A DNA stretch of 41,799 nucleotides, taken from the NCBI GenBank assembly GCA_016342325.1, contig JAEINR010000057.1, positions 1 through 41,799 on the forward strand. Reading direction: 5' to 3'. Made by a program: the position numbers and the translations under genes. Origin of the DNA: Desulfobacterium sp. (GTDB lineage: Bacteria > Desulfobacterota > Desulfobacteria > Desulfobacterales > Desulfobacteraceae). Of the stretch, positions 1 to 8,265 are shown piece by piece; position 1 is the stretch's first letter, and every line of letters begins with the position of its first letter. The notes under the pieces are model-generated. The model made no database searches and was not told the DNA's origin. It worked only from the letters and a program-made list of their open reading frames with translations.

Positions 1-195
1 ACCCTGACAAGAGAAAAGTTCAGCCGCTCCAGATGGAGCTATTCGGATAAAATTAAATCAACTTTATAATATATAAAGTTGCCTGTTCCAAACCGTACCA
101 GGGCCACCAACAATTACCACCACACCTCAGAAAGGACAAAACAGTTGACACGAATGCCACCAAAATACGACAGTAAACCCATAGGAGGAGATTTT

Positions 196-1278
196 ATGGG
201 TGGATCTGTGCATCACGACAAAAAGTCGAACAGGTGGTTTATTTCTATTTATTGGGAGAGCAAGCGGTATAAAATTTTTAAACATCCTGTCACACAGGAG
301 CCTTTCTGGGCAAAAAAGTCAGCCGAAAAACAGCTCAACAAAATCAGAACAGAGATCGATGAAGGGTATTTCAACCCGGCAGCATGGTTTCCAGACTCCC
401 CTCTTTCCATTCGTCTTTATTGTGATGAGTGGTTGGAAGGAGCTGACGTAACAAAAAGAACCTTAGGGGATTACAGGGGGTATTGCAAAAACTATATAAT
501 CAAATATTTTAAAGATAAAGACATCCGCACCGTCAGGCATTCGGATCTTTTGAAATTCAAAAAATGGTTAGGGGAAATAGGGAGGTCGGAAAAAACGATA
601 TACAACGTGGTTTCAGCATTTCGAACCATGATGAATTACGCCTGGAAAGATGAGGTTATTTCAAGTGTCCCACCGTTCCCGGCCCTACCCTTTAAGCTTC
701 CAACGGTTGAGTATCTGACCATGGAACAACAAGATAAAGTGCTGGCTGAAATACCGGAAAAACACAGACCTATTTATGCCTTTATGATGGACAACGGCAC
801 CAGGGTCGGAGAGGCTTTGGCACTACAAAAAGATTGTATCAAGGAGGATTGTATTGAAATCAAACGGACATTTTCAGGGAACACTCTAAAGCTATGTTCA
901 GATAACAAAAAAGGGGGTGTGATTGGAATGACAGATTATACCCGTGACGTCCTGGCCGGAATCCCTCAACACTTGGGGCCGTTTATTTTTGTCAGGGATG
1001 ATGGGAAGCCGTATACAAATAAAAACCTGAATGCAATCTGGAGGGAAGCGTGTGGGAAAGTAGAGATCAAGATCAAACTATATAATGCAGTTCGTCATTC
1101 CCTTGGGTGCCAACTGCTTGACCAAGGAGAAGATATTGATCTCGTCCGGCAACAATTGAGACACACGAATATTAAAATGACCGAGAGATATGCAGAGAGA
1201 TCGAATAAGACAGTGACCGCTGCATTGAATAGAAGGAGATCAAAGATTGTTGATTTCCCCAAGAAGACAACAAAATGA
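196..1278 (+). CDS. Tyrosine recombinase / phage-type integrase
   Basis: A site-specific recombinase of about 360 residues. The start is set at the ATG at 196 because a strong AGGAGGAG lies 5 bases before it; the longer frame from a TTG at 79 has no such site. The N-terminal half (residues about 60-165) looks like a SAM-like core-binding domain. The catalytic domain shows Arg203 (NGTRVGEAL), Arg300 in the NAVRHS box, the Arg322-His323 pair in LRHTNIKM and the nucleophile Tyr332 in ERYAE. The usual His of the HxxR box is Asn (N297). The gene ends 74 bases from the CCA end of tmRNA, a classic integrase-beside-ssrA arrangement, so it probably drove integration of an island lying to the left, outside the window. 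Base composition is visibly more AT-rich than the metabolic genes. I am confident of the family; whether it is active is unknown. Confidence 0.93.
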   Translation: MGGSVHHDKKSNRWFISIYWESKRYKIFKHPVTQEPFWAKKSAEKQLNKIRTEIDEGYFNPAAWFPDSPLSIRLYCDEWLEGADVTKRTLGDYRGYCKNYIIKYFKDKDIRTVRHSDLLKFKKWLGEIGRSEKTIYNVVSAFRTMMNYAWKDEVISSVPPFPALPFKLPTVEYLTMEQQDKVLAEIPEKHRPIYAFMMDNGTRVGEALALQKDCIKEDCIEIKRTFSGNTLKLCSDNKKGGVIGMTDYTRDVLAGIPQHLGPFIFVRDDGKPYTNKNLNAIWREACGKVEIKIKLYNAVRHSLGCQLLDQGEDIDLVRQQLRHTNIKMTERYAERSNKTVTAALNRRRSKIVDFPKKTTK

Positions 1279-1351
1279 AAGTCCCTGACTATTCCCTGAC
1301 TGGAACGGTAAGGTCTTTATTTTATAACCTATTGATTTTATTAAAAAGGAG

Positions 1352-1390
1352 TGGTGGAGGTGCCGGGAATTGAACCCGGGTCCGAAAACA
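1352..1390. other. Probable attB/attL core at the 3' end of ssrA
   Basis: The T-arm and acceptor end of tmRNA directly abut the integrase gene. Integrases of this type commonly recombine within this segment and restore the RNA 3' end. The partner repeat is not in the window, so the core boundaries are inferred. Confidence 0.45.
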
Positions 1391-1709
1391 GTCAACGATG
1401 GCATCTACATACTTATCCCGAAATTTGAATTTTACTGGATAGTCTCCTCCGGGATGGATACGGACCAGTGTAGCCTGAATAATTTAACCTAAAAGGGCTC
1501 AGGCATCCCTTTTACGGCTGTCCCACATAGTCGACGCCCTTTACCAGAATCTGCAGGAAGAATCCCGGCAGGACGGAAGCCGCCTTAAGCAGCTACAGCG
1601 TAATTATAATCGTCTGCGATTACTTTTTTTTCCGCCAGTTTTACGAGTCAGCAGAAGCTCGATATGCAACCAAACGCTTCGTAATCTCCGTCGAAGCCAT
1701 TACACCCCC
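1352..1709 (-). ncRNA. ssrA: tmRNA (ssrA)
   Basis: Transfer-messenger RNA, which rescues stalled ribosomes by trans-translation together with SmpB. Read on the minus strand it begins GGGGGTGTAATGGC at 1709 and ends CACCTCCACCA at 1352. The seven acceptor-stem pairs (GGGGGTG with CACCTCC) form with one G-U, and the T-arm GGTTCAATTCC is intact. The tag reading frame (1617 down to 1585) encodes ADDYNYAVAA followed by TAA. The CCA is encoded. The 3' end faces the integrase gene and is the likely attachment site. Confidence 0.97.
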
Positions 1710-1733
1710 AAATTGTGAAAGAACAGTATGGCT

Positions 1734-1762
1734 AATATACAGTGTCCGCCATGCAAAGTCAA
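1734..1762 (-). promoter_or_regulatory. Sigma-70-type promoter of ssrA
   Basis: On the minus strand TTGACT (1762-1757) is followed after exactly 17 bases by TATATT (1739-1734). The mature tmRNA 5' end is 25 bases below the -10 box, so a short 5' leader would be trimmed by RNase P. It sits in the 65-base gap between smpB and ssrA, so ssrA can be transcribed separately. Confidence 0.7.
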
Positions 1763-1774
1763 TACCAAGGATCA

Positions 1775-2239
1775 TCAATCCTTATATTTTTTTCTTGCCC
1801 GATCAAGTTCACGGTTCACGTCCCGCTCCTTGATGGTCTCACGCTTGTCATAAAACTTCTTACCCTTGGCCAGGGCGATCTGCACTTTGACCTTGCCGTT
1901 CTTAAAATAGACCTTCAGGGGAATGATGGTGAATCCCCGCTCCTTTGTTTTTACAATGAGACGCTTGATCTCAGACTTGTTGAGCAGAAGCTTTCGGGAT
2001 CGAAGGGGGTCGTGGTTGTCATAGTGGGCAAAGGTATAAGGGCTGATGTGGAGCTGCCGCAGAAACAACTCTCCGTTCTTGACCTCGGCATAGGAGTCCT
2101 TGATGGTGACCCTTCCTTCGCGGATGGATTTCACTTCCGTGCCCTTGAGCACGATCCCGGCCTCCACCTCATCGGAGAGGTGGTAATCGCGCCTCGCCTT
2201 TCTGTTGTTTGCTATGATCTTTATGTGTTCCGATGTCAT
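1775..2239 (-). CDS. smpB: SsrA-binding protein SmpB
   Basis: A 154-residue partner of tmRNA that brings it to stalled ribosomes. The sequence has the family pattern: KIIANNRKARRDY at the N-terminus, the GIVLKGTEVKSIREG core, the SYAEV segment, HISPYTFAHYDNHDPLRSRKLLL, and a basic C-terminal tail (FYDKRETIKERD...RARKKYKD) that occupies the decoding centre. Length is normal for the family. It lies just upstream of ssrA on the same strand and 18 bases downstream of ptsI, so smpB may be read from the ptsHI transcript as well as serving the adjacent tmRNA gene. Confidence 0.97.
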   Translation of the reverse strand: MTSEHIKIIANNRKARRDYHLSDEVEAGIVLKGTEVKSIREGRVTIKDSYAEVKNGELFLRQLHISPYTFAHYDNHDPLRSRKLLLNKSEIKRLIVKTKERGFTIIPLKVYFKNGKVKVQIALAKGKKFYDKRETIKERDVNRELDRARKKYKD

Positions 2240-2257
2240 CTCTTGTACAACTCCAAC

Positions 2258-4033
2258 CTATTGCTGTTCATCCGAATCTTCCAGGGGAAGAATGTCCTTA
2301 TAACGTGCCTTTACCAGGTCCGATATCTCAGCGACACTCCGCATTTTAAGGATCTGCTCCACAAGTTTTTCCGTGTCTGCGGAATCAATTTTTCTGAGGA
2401 CCTGCTTGACAATGGGAATGGAACCCGGGTTCATGGAGAGCTCCTGAAGACCCAGCCCCATGAGCACGGGGATGTTAATGGGATCCCCTGCCATCTCTCC
2501 GCACATCACCACATCCACCCCTGTCTTTTTGGCAGCATCCATGATCATCTTGACCAGGCGGATCACGGCCGGATTAAAGGGATGGTAAAGATGGGCCACC
2601 TGTCGGTTCCTCCTGTCAATGGCCATGGAGTACTGGATGAGATCGTTGGTGCCGATGCTGAAGAAATCTACATACTCCCCAAGCTCCTCGGCCATGATCG
2701 CGGCAGATGGCACTTCGATCATGATGCCCAGAGGCACATTCTTGTTGAAGATCTTCTCCTCATCCTCAAGCTCCCACACGGCGGTCTCAATCACTTCTTT
2801 CACCTGGATGATCTCCTCGACGCACGAGATCATGGGGATCAAAAGTTTGATATTGCCAAAAGCCGCAGCCCTGAGAATCGCCTTTATCTGGGTGAGGAAT
2901 ATCTCCGGCCGGTTGAGACAGAATCGAACGGCCCGCATTCCCAAGGCCGGGTTGGCCTCTTCCGCTGTTTGCGAATAGGGAAGGACCTTGTCGCCGTTGA
3001 TGTCAAGGGTCCGAATGGTGACGAATTTGGGCGTCACAAGCTCGACCAGCTCCTTGTACTTGTCAAACAGCTCCTCTTCGGTGGGGAACCGCTTGAGATC
3101 AAGATAGAGAAACTCTGTACGGAACAGGCCTACCCCGTCAGCGGCATTGTCCTTGACGGACACCACCTCTTCCAGAAGCTCGATGTTTGCCATGAGGCCC
3201 ATGCGTTTACCGTCCAGGGTAACCGCCGGCAGATGGCTGTCCCGGGCAATGACGGCCCGGTACTCTTCGTACCTGGCCCGGCGCTCCTCATACTTGAACA
3301 GGGTGTCCTCATCGGGATTGATGATGATGATCCCGTTGGAGCCGTCCACGATGATGATGTCATCGTTGACCACGAACTGGGTGACATTTCCAAGACCCAA
3401 GACAGATGGAATGTCCAGGGACTTTGCAATGATACCCGTATGGGAATCCCGCCCCCCCCGGTCGGTGACAAAGCCCTTGATCCGCTCCAGCTGAATCTGA
3501 CTTGCGTCTGCCGGTGAGAGGTCATGGGCAACGAGGATGACCCGCTTGTTGATGTCTGAAATTTTTATATCCTGGGCACCCACAAGATGCCGCATCACCT
3601 GCTCAGACACCTGGACAATGTCCGTGACCCGGGCCTGGAGATAGGGGTCTTCCAGCTTCTCGAACATGGTTTTCACCTGGCGGGACACCTTTTTCAGGGC
3701 CCACTCGGCATTGACCTGGTCTTTTTCGATGGTCTCGATGGTCTTGCCATAGAGCATCTTGTCCTTGAACAGCACCATGTGCGTCTCAAGGATGTTGAGC
3801 TGGGAGCTCAAGTCATCGTTCAGGGATTCGATGATGGCGGCATGTTCATCCTTTGCCTTTTTAACAGCGCTCTTGAACCGGTTAATCTCCGGTTGAACCG
3901 AGGAATCAGCAATGAAATACCGCTTGATGATATCCACACCCTCGCGGTCCACGATATAAGCCTTGCCGATGCAGATCCCCGGAGAACCGCTAATTCCGTG
4001 GATTACCTTCTGGCCGGATTCTGTCTCACTCAT
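2258..4033 (-). CDS. ptsI: Phosphoenolpyruvate-protein phosphotransferase (PTS enzyme I)
   Basis: Enzyme I takes phosphate from phosphoenolpyruvate and passes it to HPr. At 591 residues it has the usual length. The N-terminal swivelling and HPr-binding domains carry the phosphorylated His198 in GGRDSHTGIIAKS. The C-terminal TIM-barrel has the expected signatures: GVGLFRTEFLYL, the RTLDINGDK loop, NPALGMRAVRF, FSIGTNDLIQYSMAIDR, and VVMCGEMAGDP with the catalytic Cys near the end. The start ATG at 4033 overlaps the end of ptsH by 8 bases, indicating translational coupling. No sugar-specific enzyme II genes lie in the window, so the role may be regulatory or serve transporters encoded elsewhere. 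Confidence 0.97.
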   Translation of the reverse strand: MSETESGQKVIHGISGSPGICIGKAYIVDREGVDIIKRYFIADSSVQPEINRFKSAVKKAKDEHAAIIESLNDDLSSQLNILETHMVLFKDKMLYGKTIETIEKDQVNAEWALKKVSRQVKTMFEKLEDPYLQARVTDIVQVSEQVMRHLVGAQDIKISDINKRVILVAHDLSPADASQIQLERIKGFVTDRGGRDSHTGIIAKSLDIPSVLGLGNVTQFVVNDDIIIVDGSNGIIIINPDEDTLFKYEERRARYEEYRAVIARDSHLPAVTLDGKRMGLMANIELLEEVVSVKDNAADGVGLFRTEFLYLDLKRFPTEEELFDKYKELVELVTPKFVTIRTLDINGDKVLPYSQTAEEANPALGMRAVRFCLNRPEIFLTQIKAILRAAAFGNIKLLIPMISCVEEIIQVKEVIETAVWELEDEEKIFNKNVPLGIMIEVPSAAIMAEELGEYVDFFSIGTNDLIQYSMAIDRRNRQVAHLYHPFNPAVIRLVKMIMDAAKKTGVDVVMCGEMAGDPINIPVLMGLGLQELSMNPGSIPIVKQVLRKIDSADTEKLVEQILKMRSVAEISDLVKARYKDILPLEDSDEQQ

Positions 4034-4316
4034 CTACATCCTCTCCAAACCCCGTGTCAATAAGTTCCTTGATCGAATCAAGTATGGGGATGTCAACCTC
4101 ATTTTCAGTTTCCAGCAGCACCTCGTATCCCTTTGAACAGCCCAGGGAAAGAATGTCGATGATGCTTGATGCATCGGCGCGGTTCTCTCCATCCCCTATC
4201 CAGACAACGGTATCGGCGTTCTGGGCCAGTTTTGCAATCATTGCTGCAGGCCTTGCATGCATACCAAGCTGATTAACGATGGTGGTTCTGCGTGATAATA
4301 TCTTATAGTCTGTCAA
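4026..4316 (-). CDS. ptsH: HPr family phosphocarrier protein
   Basis: A small phosphocarrier (about 96 residues) that receives phosphate from enzyme I. His20 lies in the signature NQLGMHARPAA. The regulatory-serine region reads ADASSIIDILSLG, so serines occupy the neighbourhood of Ser46. The C-terminus is the usual helix ending FGEDVDE. The start is uncertain: the frame opens with a TTG at 4316 whose nearest purine-rich site (AAGGAA) is about 14 bases away. The gene is coupled to ptsI by an 8-base overlap. Confidence 0.93.
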   Translation of the reverse strand: MTDYKILSRRTTIVNQLGMHARPAAMIAKLAQNADTVVWIGDGENRADASSIIDILSLGCSKGYEVLLETENEVDIPILDSIKELIDTGFGEDVDE

Positions 4317-4547
4317 TGGTTTAAATTAAGTTCCTTTATATATTATGTCCCGCGATCATACGTCTACAGCGTTAAAAAGTCAATGGAATCTAGGATCAAC
4401 CAACACGGATGGGACACCCCGGACCAAGCAAGAAGGCTACAAGCCAACAAAAAATCAGGCTTAGCCCATGGATCGAAAGGGAGGGGGGGGGGGAGAACAA
4501 GGTAAAAGTCATCCCTCCCCGCAGATTTTAATATCATCTCTTCGGGA
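4317..4547. other. Intergenic stretch with a long G tract
   Basis: Between ptsH and the symporter I see no gene. A run of eleven G residues (4483-4493) preceded by GGGA stands out and would be prone to slippage or sequencing length error. No convincing terminator was found for the symporter transcript reading into this gap. Confidence 0.5.
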
Positions 4548-5918
4548 TCAAATCAATCCCAGGGAGTGGAGAAAAACGATGGCGATGCCAATGGGAGCCA
4601 GATACTTGGCCGTGAACATGAACGCCCCGATAAAGGGAACCTTGAGCTTGCCTTTACAGGTCAGTTCCTCTTGGACACGATCCCTCTTGAGCATCCATCC
4701 CACAAAAAGCACTGAGATGGCGCCGCCGATGGGCATTTCCACGTTGGACACGGCAAAGTCGGCAAGGTCAAAGAAATTCATCCCAAAAAAGGTGAGTTGC
4801 TCCTGGTACTCGCCCATGGAAAGGGAGCAAACCACTCCCACGACCGAGATAAGCGCTGTGAGAAACAGGGTTGCCCGTTTCCGTGAAATGCCAAGATCCT
4901 CGGACACATAGGCCACGCTCACCTCCAACATGGAGATAGATGAGGTCAGGGCAGCCACGGTGAGCAGCACGAAAAAAAGCAGACAAAAGATATAGCCACC
5001 TGGCATCTGGGCAAAGACATTGGGCAGGGTCACAAAAACAAGGCCCGGCCCCTGGCCCGGCTCTACCCCAAAGGCAAACACGGCCGGAAAGATGGCAATG
5101 CCGGCAAGGAGGGCAATGGCGGTATCGGCGATGCAGATCTGAACGGCGGTGACGCCGAGGTTCTCCCGGGGATTGATATAGGAACCGTAGGTGATCATGG
5201 TTCCTACGCCAAGGCTTAAGGTGAAAAAGGCGTGGCCCAGGGCGTCCAGCACCCCTGCAGCCGAGAGCTTTGAGAAATCGGGTTTAAAGAGAAAGGCAAT
5301 GCCAGCCTCGGCCCCGGGTAGGGTGAGGGAGCGAATGCACAGGAGCACGATGATGCCGAGCAGTATGGGCATCATCACCTTTGAAAACGCTTCAATACCC
5401 TGTTTAACACCTGCATAGACAACCCCTGCAGTGATGGACATGAAGATGAGCTGGCAAACGATGGGCTTCACAGGAGAAACAATGAAACTGCCGAACATTT
5501 CCCCCACCTGGGCAGGACTCTTGTCGGCAAACCCATTGAATGCGGCCTTGACAATGTACTCCAGGGACCAGCCCGCCACAACGCCGTAGAAGCTGAGCAC
5601 CGTGGCGCTGCCGAACAGGGCGATGAACCCGCCAAAGAGCCAGGGACTCCGCTTCCCAGCCAATGCCCTGAAGGAGCCGACAACGCTTCCCCCTCCCCTG
5701 CGACCAATGATAAAATCGGATATCAACACGGGTAAACCAATGAGGGCGATGCAGCAAAGATATACGATGATGAAGGCAGCGCCTCCGTTCTTACCGGTAA
5801 TGTAGGGAAATTTCCAGATATTTCCAAGACCTATGGCAGAACCTGCAGCCACAGCGATGATTGACAGTCGGCCACTGAACAGCGGCCGTTTCTGGTGTTC
5901 CCCTTGGTTTAAATCCAT
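4548..5918 (-). CDS. Neurotransmitter:sodium symporter (SNF/NSS family) transporter
   Basis: A cytoplasmic-membrane sodium-coupled transporter of 456 residues with the LeuT fold. The N-terminus carries the unwound TM1 signature AAGSAIGLGNIWKFPY, followed by GGAAFIIVYLCC and the TM6-like segment AFFTLSLGVGTMITYGSY. About 11-12 hydrophobic segments span the whole length. Family members usually import amino acids; substrate cannot be read here. A HutC-like operator at 6571-6584, oriented toward this gene, lies about 650 bases upstream. Because the BMC cluster has no eutH, this protein is a candidate importer for the amine substrate, but that is inference. The start ATG gives the sequence MDLNQGEHQKRP just before the first membrane segment. 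Confidence 0.92.
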   Translation of the reverse strand: MDLNQGEHQKRPLFSGRLSIIAVAAGSAIGLGNIWKFPYITGKNGGAAFIIVYLCCIALIGLPVLISDFIIGRRGGGSVVGSFRALAGKRSPWLFGGFIALFGSATVLSFYGVVAGWSLEYIVKAAFNGFADKSPAQVGEMFGSFIVSPVKPIVCQLIFMSITAGVVYAGVKQGIEAFSKVMMPILLGIIVLLCIRSLTLPGAEAGIAFLFKPDFSKLSAAGVLDALGHAFFTLSLGVGTMITYGSYINPRENLGVTAVQICIADTAIALLAGIAIFPAVFAFGVEPGQGPGLVFVTLPNVFAQMPGGYIFCLLFFVLLTVAALTSSISMLEVSVAYVSEDLGISRKRATLFLTALISVVGVVCSLSMGEYQEQLTFFGMNFFDLADFAVSNVEMPIGGAISVLFVGWMLKRDRVQEELTCKGKLKVPFIGAFMFTAKYLAPIGIAIVFLHSLGLI

Positions 5919-6606
5919 GCGTGTTTCCTATCTATTTGTTTTCCGGCATCCTTTACTCAACTTACTCCCCAGATTCGCCACCGGGTCGGGATGCCAAAAA
6001 AAAACGACACCGACAAGCAAAACCCGAAGAGGCTTATACTACAGTATCGTTTTTATTTCAACCTGCTGAAATCATATTGCCAAACCGGGGTTTCAAAAAC
6101 AACGGACAAAATAAAACCAAACCCTTTGAAGTCCTTGCAATCACCCTCCATCAGGATCATTCTATCCGGCATCCCCTGCAGGTACAATTGCAACCGCTGT
6201 TCCCATGATCGTCTTTTCAGAAACTGGCATGGGGATCGTCCCGGAGACCCCGTCCCGCCGACAACTATCCCGCCAAATAGGATTATACAAGGACGCCGCA
6301 TCAGCGGCACGCTTGGTACTCATGGCGAAATTGTGAACAATTCAATTAATGAGCGGCAGGAGGGGATGTAATCACATGCTGGAATACAGGACAGAGCCGA
6401 TATCAACTTTCCGAAAAGACTTCTTACTGTTAACTAAAGAATTATTAATGACAAATTTTATGAAAGATAGGAGAAATATACCCTGACGTCCATGGAATCT
6501 CCCTTTTTGCATTACGGACCAAAGAGTGCGTCAAGAACGTTGCCCCCCCCTAAAAGAGGTTCAGCATATATGTCTATACAGACAATAAAGGTAACCACAC
6601 AGCAAT
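5919..6606. other. Long intergenic region upstream of the symporter
   Basis: About 690 bases without a convincing gene. Short open frames exist on both strands but none has family features or a good ribosome-binding site. The only clear signal is the HutC-like operator near its right end (6571-6584). The region may be a long leader of the symporter transcript or the remains of a lost gene. Confidence 0.5.
6571..6584 (-). promoter_or_regulatory. HutC/GntR-type operator, symporter side
   Basis: TGTCTATACAGACA has 5-base inverted arms and contains GTCTATAC, matching the GTnTAnAC pattern typical of HutC-subfamily GntR regulators. Read on the minus strand it is TGTCTGTATAGACA, with the same TGTATAGA core as the other three copies, pointed toward the symporter. 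It lies 23 bases beyond the end of the first gntR gene. Confidence 0.6.
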
Positions 6607-7371
6607 CTATTTCCTGGGGGTGTACTCCCCAAGCTCGAGTTCCAGGACATATTTGTCGCCCCTACAATAGGAGTAGAGAAGTTCCACAGGGGAATTGAGC
6701 CGGTCAAAGGTGATATTCTCCATGAGCAAACCCGCTGATTTTTCGGGAAGATTGAACATAGTGGATATTTTTTTATTAAGATTGACCGCTCTGATCACCT
6801 GGTGGGATTTTACCAGGTCAATCTTGAATTTTTCGGTGATGACCCGGTACAAGGACCCTGAGGCATCTTCAGCAGTAAGATCCTTGAACATATGATAGGG
6901 AAGATAGCTCTCCTCATAGATAAAAGGCGCACCATCACCGGTTCTCAACCGTTTAAGCAGCACCACCCGTCGTTCTGCCCCCAGCAGCAACCGATCTGCG
7001 ACCTCTTTGTCGGCAATCCCGTGCTCCAGCTCAAGAACGATGGTCTTCTCCTCAAGGTTGGCCGAGCCAAAATAGTCTTCAAAGCTGGCTATCTTATTGA
7101 TATCATGGCGAAGTTGAACATCCGGAGAGTCCATCACAAAGGAGCCGACGCCCTTTACCTTTTTAAGAAGCCCTTTGGCAACAAGCTCGGAGATTGCCTG
7201 CCTCAAGGTATTTCTGTTGACACCGCACATCTTTGACAACTCAACCTCGGACGGAAGTTTCTCTCCGGCCTTGAATCGACCGGTATCAATGAGTTCTGTC
7301 AACCACTGGCTTATCTGAAGATATTTCGGAACAGGATTATCAAGATTCACAACATTTACAACATTCATCAC
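6607..7371 (-). CDS. GntR-family transcriptional regulator, HutC subfamily (copy 1)
   Basis: A ligand-responsive repressor of 254 residues. Residues about 10-80 form the winged helix-turn-helix (YLQISQWLTELIDTGRF, LPSEVELSKMCGVNRNTLRQA, KGVGSFV). Residues about 90-250 form a UTRA effector domain (RRVVLLKRLRTGDGAPFIYEESYLP, ending in GDKYVLELELGEY). The start ATG at 7371 follows AAGGGTG by 5 bases. By eye it is closely similar along its whole length to the regulator at 18574-19326. It is divergent from the flavoprotein cluster, with a palindromic operator between them, so it probably represses that cluster. The effector is unknown; an amine or its phosphorylated form would fit the context. Confidence 0.93.
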   Translation of the reverse strand: MMNVVNVVNLDNPVPKYLQISQWLTELIDTGRFKAGEKLPSEVELSKMCGVNRNTLRQAISELVAKGLLKKVKGVGSFVMDSPDVQLRHDINKIASFEDYFGSANLEEKTIVLELEHGIADKEVADRLLLGAERRVVLLKRLRTGDGAPFIYEESYLPYHMFKDLTAEDASGSLYRVITEKFKIDLVKSHQVIRAVNLNKKISTMFNLPEKSAGLLMENITFDRLNSPVELLYSYCRGDKYVLELELGEYTPRK

Positions 7372-8265
7372 AACACCCTTGATTTAAAAGGTTTATAAAC
7401 CCACACCCTTTGATTTATGCGCCTTTAATTGCCGATTAAAACGAAAGAAAACCCATTGGATTCCCTGCCAAAAAGAACTGGTTTAATGACAGCTACACAT
7501 CCATACATCACAACTAAACAGAGATCAACAAAAAGCTCCATAGTATAGGTCCCAAACCATAGGCCACATGTCCACGGTGTCAACCACCTGGATTTACGGG
7601 CAAGAACCTTTAAGGACAAAGCTTTTCTACGTTACCTGGAGATTGGGGTCAGCCCTTTTTTCACCAGACCACTGTTTTTTTTGTTGACAAAAAAGTGATA
7701 CCAAATTACACCTGTATAGAACTCTATACTTTAACACTCGATTGTTTTTGTAATCATTAAACAAGGTGATTGTATGTTTTGGTTCGAAAAAAGACAACTT
7801 GTTATTCCCAATACCATGGAGACGGCTATACAACCGCAACCATGGAAATCTGGAGCAACATCTTCAACTTTGGCAAACCGCCTGTCCATGGGCGCTCACC
7901 AAACAGCCACACCTTACAATACAAAAAAACAAACAATCGTTCCCCCAGGTTTCATTAAAATCCACACCTTTATCAAAGATTCCACCACAATGGAAGGCAA
8001 AAGCGGTTCTTTCCAGACCAGAAGCGATGATAGCGGTGATGATTTTTGCAAATATGAACTTGAACGGCATGCCGAATTCACGACATCCCCAGGTTCAAAA
8101 GACCTTGCCTTGAGGCGTTTTTCGCGTCCGGGGCCTATAACCAAGCTGGAAAATAAGCAGAGGGCAGAGCTGGGCCGATCCAAAGAACACAATTCATAAT
8201 CGGCTGGCACCTTTGTTTAGAACCACTTTCTACAAAGCAACTTTTTTTAAGGAGTACTAGGCACA
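7372..8265. other. Divergent control region and long leader before the flavoprotein cluster
   Basis: About 890 bases. It holds a TTGACA box and palindromic operator (7684-7729), a lone GGGGTCAG half-repeat at 7645, and an open frame at 7774-8199 (141 codons) that has a good AAGGTGAT site 3 bases before its ATG. The product of that frame resembles no family I know and has no obvious domain, so I treat it as a doubtful leader reading frame. The flavoprotein gene has its own AAGGAG 11 bases before its ATG. Confidence 0.5.
7684..7729 (+). promoter_or_regulatory. Promoter -35 box with GntR operator for the flavoprotein cluster
   Basis: TTGACA at 7684-7689 is followed 23 bases later by the palindrome TGTATAGAACTCTATAC (7713-7729). 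Exactly the same 17-mer at exactly the same distance from TTGACA occurs before the NtrC-like gene (19371-19416). No strong -10 match is seen 17 bases downstream, so promoter strength may depend on other factors. A repressor bound at the palindrome would sit at or just below the start point. Confidence 0.65.

Noticed and set aside
1742-3517. Plus-strand open frame of 591 codons opposite ptsI and smpB
   Set aside because: It is the antisense shadow of ptsI; the real gene has all enzyme I motifs and translational coupling to ptsH.
8205-8221. TGGCACCTTTGTTTAG upstream of the flavoprotein gene as a sigma-54 promoter
   Set aside because: The -24 half is good but the essential GC of the -12 element is missing.
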